Source: JANQQN01 sp964519665 (lineage in GTDB: Bacteria > Myxococcota > Kuafuiibacteriia > Kuafuiibacteriales > Kuafuiibacteriaceae). From it: 64,000 bases of DNA. Made by a program: the position numbers and the translations under genes. Below, in pieces: positions 16,032 through 23,960 of the stretch (its first letter is position 1; the number at the start of each line of letters is the position of its first letter). The stretch spans positions 150,149-214,148 of the forward strand of contig CAZFIV010000001.1 of NCBI GenBank assembly GCA_964519665.1, written 5' to 3'. A model generated the notes under the pieces. It made no database searches, had not been told where the DNA came from, and worked only from the letters and a program-made list of their open reading frames with translations.

Positions 16032-18650
16032 ATGAATGCAGAGTTGAAGCGCCTTCAAGAAGACAAGGCGGGCGAAAAGCACTGGAAGCACTGGGGTCCG
16101 TATTTGAGCGAGCGCCAGTGGGGGACCGTTCGCGAGGACTACAGCCCTCACGGCACCGCGTGGGACTACCTTCCCCACGACATCGCGCGCAGCCGGGCTT
16201 ACCGGTGGGGCGAAGACGGCATTGCGGGCGTCTGCGATGAGATGCAGCTGCTCAACGTATCGCTCGCGCTGTGGAACGGGCGAGATCCGATTCTCAAGGA
16301 GCGCTTGTTCGGTCTCACCAACAGCGAGGGCAACCACGGCGAAGATGTCAAAGAGCTCTACTACTACCTCGACGCGACGCCGAGCCACAGCTACCTGAAG
16401 ATGCTTTACAAGTATCCACAGGCGGCGTTCCCGTACGCGGACCTGGTCGAGACCAATCGCTCGCGGGGTCTGCACGAACCCGAGTACGAGCTTCTCGATA
16501 CTGGTTTGTTCGATGAAGACCGGTACTTCGACGTGTTTGTCGAGTATGCCCGAAGAGACGTCGACGATTGGCTCGTCCGCATCACGGCGTTCAATCGAGG
16601 CCCTGACGACTCGCCCCTATGGGTCATTCCGCAGTTCTTCTTTCGCAATACTTGGAGCTGGGGGCGGGAAGATCGGGTTCCTCAAATGAAGGCGCTCGGT
16701 GGTCAGACGCTGGTGGCCAGACACGACGATCTCGGAACGTTCGAGGTCTATGCCAGTGGTGACTCCAAGATTCTGTTGACCGAAAACAACACCAACCCAG
16801 CGCGTGCCTTCGGGGCCGATCCCCAGCCCGGGTTCTTCAAGGACGCTTTTCATCGGTATATCGTCGACGGTGATACGTCGGCGGTGAACCCGGCGCAGAC
16901 GGGCACCAAGGCGGGCTTCGTTCATCAACTGCAGGTACCCGCCGGTGCTAGCCGCTCGGTGACCATGCGGTGGGTGCAGGGTCAGAACGTTAGCCCGTTC
17001 GCCGACGCCGACGCGATCTTTGCGGAGCGGATCCGGGAGGCCGATCAATTCTACGCAGAAATCCAGAAAGACATCGCCAACGCCGATGCGCGCCTCGTTC
17101 AGCGACAAGCGTTCGCGGGGATGATCTGGAGCAAGCAGCTTTTCTACTTCGATGTCGAGCAGTGGCTCGAGGGTGACCCGAGCCAGCCTCCGCCGCCGCG
17201 TGAGCGCAACTACGGCCGCAACGCTGACTGGTCCCATCTGAACAACGCCGATGTCATCTCGATGCCCGACAAGTGGGAGTATCCGTGGTACGCAGCTTGG
17301 GACCTTGCCTTTCACTGTCTGCCGTTGGCGATGGTCGACCCGGAGTTCGCGAAGGCGCAACTAACCTTGCTAACCCGAGAATGGTTCATGCACCCCAACG
17401 GCCAGCTTCCGGCCTATGAGTGGGCCTTCCAAGACGTCAATCCACCCGTTCATGCGTGGGCCACCTGGCGCGTCTACCAGCTCGACGCCGAGAAGACCGG
17501 ACAAAAGGACGTCGCGTTCCTGGAGTGCGTCTTCCACAAGCTCATGTTGAACTTTACCTGGTGGGTGAACCGGAAGGACGCCGACGGTCGGAACATCTTC
17601 CAGGGGGGCTTCCTGGGCCTCGACAACATCGGGGTGTTCGACCGTTCGTCGCCGTTGCCGACTGGTGGCCAAATCAATCAGGCCGACGGAACCAGCTGGA
17701 TGGCGATGTACAGCCTCAACCTGATGAGGATCGCTCTGGAGCTCGCCGCCCATAACCCGGTGTACGAAGATATCGCGACGAAGTTCTTCGAACACTTCCT
17801 GCACATCGCCGAGGCGATGACGAATATGGCGGGGCAGGGCATCGGTCTGTGGGATGAAGAAGACGAGTTCTACTACGATGTGCTTCAACTGCCCAACCGC
17901 GAGCGGGTCACCCTCAAGCTCCGATCGATGGTAGGTCTCATCCCACTGTTCGCCGTCGAGTGCCTCGACGGCGCCGCCATCGACCAACTCCCGGGTTTCA
18001 AGCGGCGGTTGGAGTGGGTGATGACCAACAAGCCGAAGCTGGCCGCATTGGTGTCGAGGTGGATGGAGCCCGGCAAGCGCGAGCAGCGCCTACTATCGCT
18101 GCTTCGAGGGCATCGGGTCAAGATGTTGCTGCGGCGTATGCTCGATAGCAGTGAGTTCCTCTCCGACTACGGCGTCCGCGCCATGTCGAAAATTCATGAA
18201 GAGCACCCGTACGTTTTCCGGTACGGAGGCATCGAGGAGTGGGTTCATTACGTTCCCGCCGAATCGAGGACCGGGCTCTTTGGGGGCAACTCGAACTGGC
18301 GAGGGCCGATCTGGTTCCCTGTCAACTACCTGCTGGTGGAATCGCTTCGTAGCTTCCATCAGTATTACGGGGACGACTTCAAGGTGGAATATCCGACCGG
18401 GTCGGGAGAATTCCTCGATTTGAAGGAGATCTCCAGTCGAGTGGGGCATCGGTTGTGCAGCATCTTCTTGGCCGATGAGCGAGGTCGGCGTCCGGTGCTC
18501 GAAAATCACGAAAAGATGGCGACCGACCCCCACTTCAAGGACTATGTTTTGTTTCACGAGTATTTCCACGGGGACACGGGCCGAGGCGTAGGGGCTGCTC
18601 ACCAGACGGGCTGGACAGGCCTCGTCGCGGCGCTCATCGCCGACATTTGA
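16032..18650 (+). CDS. Large alpha-glucosidase-like glycoside hydrolase (GH63/MGH1-like)
   Basis: 872 residues, matching the family usually annotated as glucosidase with an (alpha/alpha)6 barrel of the GH63/mannosylglycerate-hydrolase-1 type. Key blocks: an N-terminal HWKHWGPYLSERQWGTVRED, the central WYAAWDLAFHCLPLAMVDP (putative acid at about residue 423), QLPAYEWAFQDVNPPVHAW, and a C-terminal FGGNSNWRGPIWFPVNYLL. No signal peptide, so it acts inside the cell. The substrate is not known for this bacterial subgroup; small alpha-glucosides such as glucosylglycerate or trehalose-like compatible solutes are possible. GGAGAGA precedes the ATG. It sits nine bases after the VOC gene and 33 before the SDR gene, which could oxidise the released glucose. 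Confidence 0.85.
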   Translation: MNAELKRLQEDKAGEKHWKHWGPYLSERQWGTVREDYSPHGTAWDYLPHDIARSRAYRWGEDGIAGVCDEMQLLNVSLALWNGRDPILKERLFGLTNSEGNHGEDVKELYYYLDATPSHSYLKMLYKYPQAAFPYADLVETNRSRGLHEPEYELLDTGLFDEDRYFDVFVEYARRDVDDWLVRITAFNRGPDDSPLWVIPQFFFRNTWSWGREDRVPQMKALGGQTLVARHDDLGTFEVYASGDSKILLTENNTNPARAFGADPQPGFFKDAFHRYIVDGDTSAVNPAQTGTKAGFVHQLQVPAGASRSVTMRWVQGQNVSPFADADAIFAERIREADQFYAEIQKDIANADARLVQRQAFAGMIWSKQLFYFDVEQWLEGDPSQPPPPRERNYGRNADWSHLNNADVISMPDKWEYPWYAAWDLAFHCLPLAMVDPEFAKAQLTLLTREWFMHPNGQLPAYEWAFQDVNPPVHAWATWRVYQLDAEKTGQKDVAFLECVFHKLMLNFTWWVNRKDADGRNIFQGGFLGLDNIGVFDRSSPLPTGGQINQADGTSWMAMYSLNLMRIALELAAHNPVYEDIATKFFEHFLHIAEAMTNMAGQGIGLWDEEDEFYYDVLQLPNRERVTLKLRSMVGLIPLFAVECLDGAAIDQLPGFKRRLEWVMTNKPKLAALVSRWMEPGKREQRLLSLLRGHRVKMLLRRMLDSSEFLSDYGVRAMSKIHEEHPYVFRYGGIEEWVHYVPAESRTGLFGGNSNWRGPIWFPVNYLLVESLRSFHQYYGDDFKVEYPTGSGEFLDLKEISSRVGHRLCSIFLADERGRRPVLENHEKMATDPHFKDYVLFHEYFHGDTGRGVGAAHQTGWTGLVAALIADI

Positions 18651-18683
18651 GAGCGATCCCGAAGGAAAAAGAAGGAGGATAGG

Positions 18684-19487
18684 ATGGAGAAGAAGCTGCA
18701 GGGCCAAGTGGCCCTCGTAACGGGAGCCAACTCAGGTATCGGCAAATGCATCGCTCTCGCGATGGGCGGCGCCGGCGCGAAGGTTCTCGTCAACTACTAC
18801 TCGAACCCCGACTCGGCCGCCGAGGTGGTCGAGATGATCAAGCAGTCGGGTAGCGACGCCGTCGCCCACAAGACCGATGTTTCTCAGGAAAGCCAGGTGC
18901 AGGGAATGTTCAAGGCGGCGATCGACGCCTTCGGCACCATTGACATCCTGGTCAACAACGCGGGTCTTCAGCAGGACGCATCGTTCATCGACATGACGAT
19001 CGACCAATGGAATCGGGTCATCGGCGTCAACCTCACGGGCAACTTTCTGTGCGCTCGGGAAGCCGTCCGGGAGTTCAAACGTCGCGGAATGCGGGCCGAC
19101 CTGTCGAAGGCGCTCGGCAAGATCATCTGCATCTCTTCGGTCCACGAGGTCATTCCGTGGGGCGGCCACGTCAACTACGCGGCGTCGAAGGGCGGGGTCA
19201 TGCTGTTCATGAAGAGCATCGCCCAGGAGCTTGGTCCGGAGCGGATCCGTGTCAACAGCATTTGCCCGGGAGCCATTCGCACCCCGATCAATCGCGACGC
19301 GTGGGAGACTCCGGAAGCCCTCGAGAATCTGCTGAAGCTCATTCCGTACAAGCGGATCGGTGAATCCGACGATATCGGCAAGGTTGCCGTGTGGCTCGCC
19401 TCCGACGATGCGGACTACGTGCACGGAGCGTCCATCTTCGTCGATGGTGGCATGACCCTGTACCCCGGGTTTGTGGACAACGGCTGA
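18684..19487 (+). CDS. Short-chain dehydrogenase, glucose 1-dehydrogenase type
   Basis: 267 residues. Classical SDR features: TGANSGIG cofactor loop (about residues 13-20), NNAG, catalytic serine in CISSVHEV, and YAASK with Tyr at about 164. The sequence between, including INRDAWETPEALENLL and VHGASIFVDGGMTLYPGF, resembles bacterial glucose 1-dehydrogenases and the YhxC/YdaD general-stress SDRs. It would oxidise beta-D-glucose to gluconolactone with NAD(P)+. GGAGG lies six bases before the ATG. It follows the glucosidase gene, so a substrate hand-off is plausible. Other sugar or 3-oxoacyl substrates cannot be ruled out. Confidence 0.85.
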   Translation: MEKKLQGQVALVTGANSGIGKCIALAMGGAGAKVLVNYYSNPDSAAEVVEMIKQSGSDAVAHKTDVSQESQVQGMFKAAIDAFGTIDILVNNAGLQQDASFIDMTIDQWNRVIGVNLTGNFLCAREAVREFKRRGMRADLSKALGKIICISSVHEVIPWGGHVNYAASKGGVMLFMKSIAQELGPERIRVNSICPGAIRTPINRDAWETPEALENLLKLIPYKRIGESDDIGKVAVWLASDDADYVHGASIFVDGGMTLYPGFVDNG

Positions 19488-19491
19488 CCCT

Positions 19492-20232
19492 ATGACCTTT
19501 CCACGCTTAGAAGCCGCGATCCCGTGGTTGACGACCGAGCAGATGATCGAAGTCGACCGTGCGATGATCGAAGACTTCAAAATCGAGCTGATCCAGATGA
19601 TGGAGAACGCGGGGCGAACGCTCGCCACCGTAGCTCGGGTGCGCTTCTTCGAGGGTCGGACCGAGGGGCGGCGCGTTACCGTCATGGCGGGTTCGGGTGG
19701 AAACGGAGGCGGCGCCCTGGTGGCGGCGCGCCGCCTCGCGAACTGGGGCGCGGAGGTGACCGTGGTCCTGTCGGCGTCGGACGATCAGATGACTCCGATT
19801 CCTGGTCATCAACTGGACATCGTGCGCCGGATGGGCATTGAAGTGCATTCGGCGGACGCGGTCTCGGATGCCCACCCCGCCGACTTGATCCTCGATGGCG
19901 TGATCGGTTACTCGCTCAAGGGCGCCCCTCACGGCGGCGCCAAGACGCTCATCGAATGGGCGAACGGTCATTCGGCGCCGGTGTTGTCGCTCGATGCGCC
20001 GTCGGGCGTCGATACCACGACGGGTACCGTCTACACGCCGGCCATCCAAGCCACGGCGACGATGACCTTGGCCCTCCCGAAGGAAGGCCTGCGCGCCGCA
20101 GGCGTCGATACCCTCGTCGGCGAGCTTTACCTAGCCGATATCAGCGTTCCACCCAGGCTATACGCCATCCCTTCCCTCGGCCTGCAAGTCCCCGCTATCT
20201 TCGATCAAGGCGACGTCGTCCGTCTCCGCTGA
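19492..20232 (+). CDS. NAD(P)H-hydrate epimerase domain protein (YjeF N-terminal)
   Basis: 246 residues, an epimerase domain only; the ADP-dependent dehydratase half found in bifunctional Nnr proteins is absent. N-terminal WLTTEQMIEVDRAMIEDF and IQMMENAGRTLA are typical, followed by VMAGSGGNGGGALVAARRL and LSLDAPSGVDTTTG. In most relatives the loop reads NNGGDG; here the Asp is Gly, so substrate or K+ binding may differ. The enzyme interconverts R and S forms of hydrated NAD(P)H, a repair step. It begins four bases after the dehydrogenase stop, so damage repair is linked to a cofactor-using enzyme. The in-frame start at 19471 lies inside the SDR gene and was rejected. Confidence 0.82.
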   Translation: MTFPRLEAAIPWLTTEQMIEVDRAMIEDFKIELIQMMENAGRTLATVARVRFFEGRTEGRRVTVMAGSGGNGGGALVAARRLANWGAEVTVVLSASDDQMTPIPGHQLDIVRRMGIEVHSADAVSDAHPADLILDGVIGYSLKGAPHGGAKTLIEWANGHSAPVLSLDAPSGVDTTTGTVYTPAIQATATMTLALPKEGLRAAGVDTLVGELYLADISVPPRLYAIPSLGLQVPAIFDQGDVVRLR

Positions 20233-20264
20233 TCGACAACACTATCTCGACTTCGGTCCGAGCC

Positions 20265-20309
20265 CGACGAGCAGCGCGCCGACATGGCGTCGAGCGCCGT
20301 TGCTCGTCG
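20265..20309. terminator. Strong hairpin between convergent operons
   Basis: CGACGAGCA at 20265-20273 pairs with TGCTCGTCG at 20301-20309, with further G-C pairing inside. It lies 33 bases past the epimerase stop, in the 250-base space before the stop of the opposing GMC oxidoreductase. An A-rich stretch (ATAAAAA) follows some 25 bases later. A bidirectional terminator is the simplest reading; nothing else is seen in the gap. Confidence 0.45.
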
Positions 20310-20482
20310 CCGTGCTCACCGAGCTCAGCGTCGATAAAAACGCCGAAACATTTCAGGCTTGGGGTTGGGCTCGTTGACGCGGCCGAATCGTCACTATAGC
20401 GGTGGCCGAGTCCTTGCGGATCGGTGACCGGGGCGTGGATGATGAGGAGGAATAGCGAGCCGAACCGTTGGGCCCAACGCCG

Positions 20483-22069
20483 CTAGCTTGCCCAGCGGGC
20501 TTTGATCGCGTCGCCAACCCGCAGCGCGTTGGCGACGATCGTCAGGGTCGGGTTCACCGCCGCACTGGAAACGAAGAAGCTGCCGTCGACGACGTACAGG
20601 TTGTCGACGTCATGGGTCTTGCAGTTGACGTCGAGCACCGAGGTCTTAGGGTCGGTGCCGAAGCGGCAGGTGCCCACCTGGTGACCGAGGCTCTGGGTGG
20701 GCATCTTGGTGACGAAGAAACCCTCGCCGTCGTCGTGCACGTGGTCTTCGACCCCGTGGGGATTGAAGTAGCTACCCGAAGGCGCAACGTGGCATGCGCA
20801 GCCGATCTGCTCGAGGATGCCCGTCCAACGGCGGACCAGCTGCTCGAAAGCCTTGCCGTTGGTTTCGCGATAGTCGACCACGATCTTGTCGTCGTCGACC
20901 AAAACTCGATTCTCGGGGCGGGGAAGGTCTTCGGTCGTCAGCCACCAGTCGACCGCGTTCTCGGCGACCCGTCTGATGGAGAGCGGTTTATACCGCTCGT
21001 CCTGCCCCTTGAGAGCCTCGACGGTTGTTCGGCCCATGAGCTGCACGTTGCCCATGGGGTACGGAAAGTCGTCGGTTCCAAAGTAGAAATCATTCACCGC
21101 CATCGTCTTTTGAAAGGCGGTGGGATTGGGCGTGGTGCTGGAGACGCCGAGCATCGACCCCAGCACGTGCTTCATCAGGTTGCGGCCCACTTGGTCGGAG
21201 CTGTTGGCCAATCCGTGCGGATGATGGTCGCTGGCCGACCGCAGCAGCAAAGCGGCCGAATTCACCGCCCCACACGAGACGACCACGAGGTCGCCCAAGA
21301 ATTCGACCTCGCGGCCGCCGGTGTCCTTGGCGATGACTTTTTCGACCCGCTTGCCCGACTCATCGGTTTCGAGGCGTTCGACCTTCATTTCGGTCAAGAG
21401 GGTGACGTTGTCGCGATCCATCACTGGACGGACGGCCACGACCTCGGCGTCGGACTTGGCGTGCACCAAACACGGATACCCGTCGCACGTATCGCACCGG
21501 ATGCAGCGCGAGCGTACGGGATCGGCTTCGTCGATCTGGATGCCCATCGGGGCGGCGAACGGACTCAGTCCGAGATCCTTCAAGCGACCGAAAATGTCGG
21601 CGATCCGGGGCTCGTGGCTGATCGGGGGGTGTGGATAGGGTGCCGACCGCGGCGGCGCGGTCTGGTCGCCTTCGTCAGAGCCGTGCACCTGATAGAGCGC
21701 CTCGGCTTCGTCGTAATAGGGGGCCAGCTCGTCGTAGGAGATGGGCCACGCCGGCGAGGTGCCGTCGACATGCTCGACCTCCTGGAAGTCGCGCTCACGG
21801 AGTCGAAACAGCGCTGCCCCGTACAGTTTGGTGTTGCCGCCGACGTGGTAGCTGAAGCCCGGCCGCAGCTCCTTGCCGGCCGGGTCGTACATGACTTCCT
21901 TCGAGTAGTAGTTAAACGAGCCGAGGAAGGTCCAGTTGCCCTTCTCTCGAGCCAGGAACGGCCCCCGCTCGAGGACGAGGATCTTCTTTCCCGAGTCGGC
22001 CAGGCGATGCAAAAGGGTGCCGCCACCGGCTCCGCTGCCGATGATGATGATGTCGTAGCGTTCAGTCAT
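20483..22069 (-). CDS. GMC family FAD-dependent oxidoreductase
   Basis: 528 residues. The FAD-binding GSGAGGGTLLHRLA motif is at the N-terminus (about residues 11-24), with GMC blocks HVGGNTKLYGAALFRL and SCGAVNSAALLL. The C-terminal substrate-domain signature GHQVGTCRFG supplies the catalytic His, and VNPTLTIVANALRVGD the Asn. A cysteine-rich loop, RSRCIRCDTCDGYPC (about 180-195), is typical of the sugar/polyol branch of these enzymes. Likely substrates are sugars, gluconate or alcohols. No signal peptide is evident. An SDR gene lies 22 bases upstream, so the pair is probably one transcript, meeting the sugar operon head-on. Confidence 0.88.
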   Translation of the reverse strand: MTERYDIIIIGSGAGGGTLLHRLADSGKKILVLERGPFLAREKGNWTFLGSFNYYSKEVMYDPAGKELRPGFSYHVGGNTKLYGAALFRLRERDFQEVEHVDGTSPAWPISYDELAPYYDEAEALYQVHGSDEGDQTAPPRSAPYPHPPISHEPRIADIFGRLKDLGLSPFAAPMGIQIDEADPVRSRCIRCDTCDGYPCLVHAKSDAEVVAVRPVMDRDNVTLLTEMKVERLETDESGKRVEKVIAKDTGGREVEFLGDLVVVSCGAVNSAALLLRSASDHHPHGLANSSDQVGRNLMKHVLGSMLGVSSTTPNPTAFQKTMAVNDFYFGTDDFPYPMGNVQLMGRTTVEALKGQDERYKPLSIRRVAENAVDWWLTTEDLPRPENRVLVDDDKIVVDYRETNGKAFEQLVRRWTGILEQIGCACHVAPSGSYFNPHGVEDHVHDDGEGFFVTKMPTQSLGHQVGTCRFGTDPKTSVLDVNCKTHDVDNLYVVDGSFFVSSAAVNPTLTIVANALRVGDAIKARWAS

Positions 22070-22091
22070 GGTGCCCTCATGGGTTTGTGTT

Positions 22092-22802
22092 CTAGCCGCG
22101 GCCGGTGATCGGAATGGCGGCCTGGTTGATGCCCGATGCGAGCGGAGACGCCAAAAAGCAGATCACCTGGGCGACCTGCTCGGGGGTGACCCAGGTGCTG
22201 GTGTCGGCGTCCGGCTGCTGGGCGCGGTTTTGCGGCGTGTCGATAATGCCCGGGAGGACCGAGTTAGCGGTGATGCCGTAGATTTTCAGTTCCTGGGAGA
22301 TGCTCTCGGTCAGCCGGATGACACCTGACTTCGACGCGCTGTAGGCCGAGAGGTTCGGTTCGCCCTTCAGGCCCGCCGCGGCTCCGATGTTGATGATCCG
22401 TCCGCCGCCGTTGTCGATCATGATGGGAGCCACCGCGCGCGCGGTGAGGAGCGCGGACTTGATATTCAGTCGAAACAGGAAGTCCCACTCTTCGAGGTCT
22501 TCTTGATCAAAACGGACGCCGCCCCGGAAGGAGCCGACCGTATTGATCAAGACGTCGACCCTGCCCCACTGATCGCAGACTTCTTTCGTCATCCGAGCCA
22601 CGGATTCGGGATCGGTCACGTCGATGCCCGTCACGAAGAGGGCGTTGTCGCCTACATCCGGGTAAGTTGATTTGAGCTTGTCTTCGCGCCGTTCGACGAG
22701 GGCGACGCGCGCCCCCGAAGACAACAACAGCTTGGCGGTGGCGGCCCCAACGTTGCCGGCCGCTCCCGTCACTATCGATACGCAGTCTTGTAATTGATAC
22801 AC
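22092..22802 (-). CDS. Short-chain dehydrogenase/reductase
   Basis: 236 residues. TGAAGNVGAATA forms the cofactor loop, the NNAG equivalent reads INTVGS, and the active site has the serine position replaced within GRIINIGAAAGL, followed by YSASKSG (Tyr about 155). The classical catalytic Ser therefore appears to be Gly or Ala, so activity may be altered. The start is GTG 22802 because GAGG sits eight bases upstream and the Rossmann strand (QDCVSIVTGAAG) begins right after; the frame to 22949 adds unrelated residues. It is the first gene of a pair with the GMC oxidoreductase and may act on its product. Confidence 0.82.
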   Translation of the reverse strand: MYQLQDCVSIVTGAAGNVGAATAKLLLSSGARVALVERREDKLKSTYPDVGDNALFVTGIDVTDPESVARMTKEVCDQWGRVDVLINTVGSFRGGVRFDQEDLEEWDFLFRLNIKSALLTARAVAPIMIDNGGGRIINIGAAAGLKGEPNLSAYSASKSGVIRLTESISQELKIYGITANSVLPGIIDTPQNRAQQPDADTSTWVTPEQVAQVICFLASPLASGINQAAIPITGRG

Positions 22803-22983
22803 GATGATTCCTCGCCGCCGCGCGGGCACTGAAAGGTTGGTTCGTGCGCCAAAGATGCCTTTCGCCGGCCGCCGGTTACTACCGGCCGCCGAATCTCCCC
22901 GCGTTGGGTCGACGCGCTCGCGGTGGTCGATACAGGCCGGCGCGGACACCTTGAATAACGCGACGCATTATTTCGGGCCGGGT

Positions 22984-23250
22984 TCAGCGGCCATCGGTCT
23001 CGCTCGCCGCGGCCAGGACCGCCTTGATCAGGTCTTCGGGGACCTCATGGGGCACGGGGTCGTCGGGGGCTCCGGTCAGGACGGCCTGACCCAGCGCCCG
23101 CGAACGTTGATACGCCCGAAGGTACTGTCGGCATTCCGCGCAGACCGCGAGGTGCATGTTGAAGATCGCCCGCTTCGACCACGGGAGCTCGCCCTCGAGA
23201 TAGTCGATGATGAATGCCTCGAATTCTCGACAAGAGATCATCGGGTACAT
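22984..23250 (-). CDS. Zinc-finger anti-sigma factor
   Basis: 88 residues. The zf-HC2 pattern is clear: ISCREFEAFIIDYLEGELP, then HLAVCAECRQYL, giving Cys-x..-His-xxx-Cys-xx-Cys. There is no membrane helix, so this is a soluble zinc-dependent anti-sigma protein of the ChrR/RsrA kind, with an Ala/Asp-rich tail. AGGAGG eight bases before the ATG overlaps the end of the sigma-factor gene, so the two are co-translated. It should bind and inhibit the ECF sigma factor encoded just upstream; oxidation-sensitive release is known for relatives but is only inferred here. Confidence 0.88.
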   Translation of the reverse strand: MYPMISCREFEAFIIDYLEGELPWSKRAIFNMHLAVCAECRQYLRAYQRSRALGQAVLTGAPDDPVPHEVPEDLIKAVLAAASETDGR

Positions 23251-23262
23251 CGCAGCATCCTC

Positions 23263-23877
23263 CTATTCGAGCCCGCCCTCGGCCCGAAGGGGTTCGAGAA
23301 GCTTCTTGAGCGCCGACCGAGCGCGGTGAAGACGAACCTTTGCCGTCCCCGCCTCGATCCCGAGAACGTCCGCCGCTTCTTGGGTCGACATACCCTCGAT
23401 GTCACGAAGCAGCAGAATCGTTCGGTGGTTATCCGGTAGCTGGTCGATCGCGTTGCGGACAACCCGCCTCGACCGTTCATCGGCTAAAACCGTCTCGGGT
23501 GATGGTAGGTCCGGCGCGTGAGGCTCGATCCGACACCCGCGATCGTCGAACTCGGGCATCAGGTCATCGATGCTCGCTTCGTTCTTGGCCTTGTGATGGC
23601 GAAGTTTCCCCAGGGCGCAGTTGATGACGATCCGGCGAAGCCATCCCTCCAAAGAACCTTCGCCCGTGAAGGTGTGCATCTTGCGGAACGCCAACACCAT
23701 GCCCTCTTGAAGGACGTCTTGAGCGTCGGCCTCGGTCCGCATGAAACGCCGGGCGAGGGTCAATAGAGGAGGCCCCATCGTCGACAGCACTTGTCGGTAC
23801 GCATCGTTGTCGCCCTTTCGCAGGGCATCGAGCAGTACCGGATCGACGGCACCGTGGACTGACTTGGGTTGTCCCAT
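23263..23877 (-). CDS. ECF-type RNA polymerase sigma factor
   Basis: 204 residues from the chosen start. Region 2 includes LARRFMRTEADAQDVLQEGMVLAFRKMHTF, ending GSLEGWLRRIVIN. Region 4 carries DQLPDNHRTILLLRDIEGMS followed by the helix-turn-helix TQEAADVLGIEAGTAKVRLHRAR. It redirects RNA polymerase to a stress or envelope regulon; the target promoters are unknown. The frame is open upstream with ATGs at 23937 and 23967; none has a strong Shine-Dalgarno sequence, and 23877 gives the usual ECF length. The anti-sigma gene follows with its binding site overlapping this stop codon. Confidence 0.87.
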   Translation of the reverse strand: MGQPKSVHGAVDPVLLDALRKGDNDAYRQVLSTMGPPLLTLARRFMRTEADAQDVLQEGMVLAFRKMHTFTGEGSLEGWLRRIVINCALGKLRHHKAKNEASIDDLMPEFDDRGCRIEPHAPDLPSPETVLADERSRRVVRNAIDQLPDNHRTILLLRDIEGMSTQEAADVLGIEAGTAKVRLHRARSALKKLLEPLRAEGGLE

Positions 23878-23960
23878 GCCTATGAGGGCCGGAAGGGCCT
23901 CGGACGGTCGGTACCTGATGCACCCGCAGGAGTCCATGCGAAGGGGACAAACGCCCGGAG

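Noticed and set aside
20468..22108. 546-residue plus-strand frame opposite the GMC oxidoreductase
   Set aside because: Antisense to a gene with strong FAD-binding and GMC signatures; no recognisable domains.
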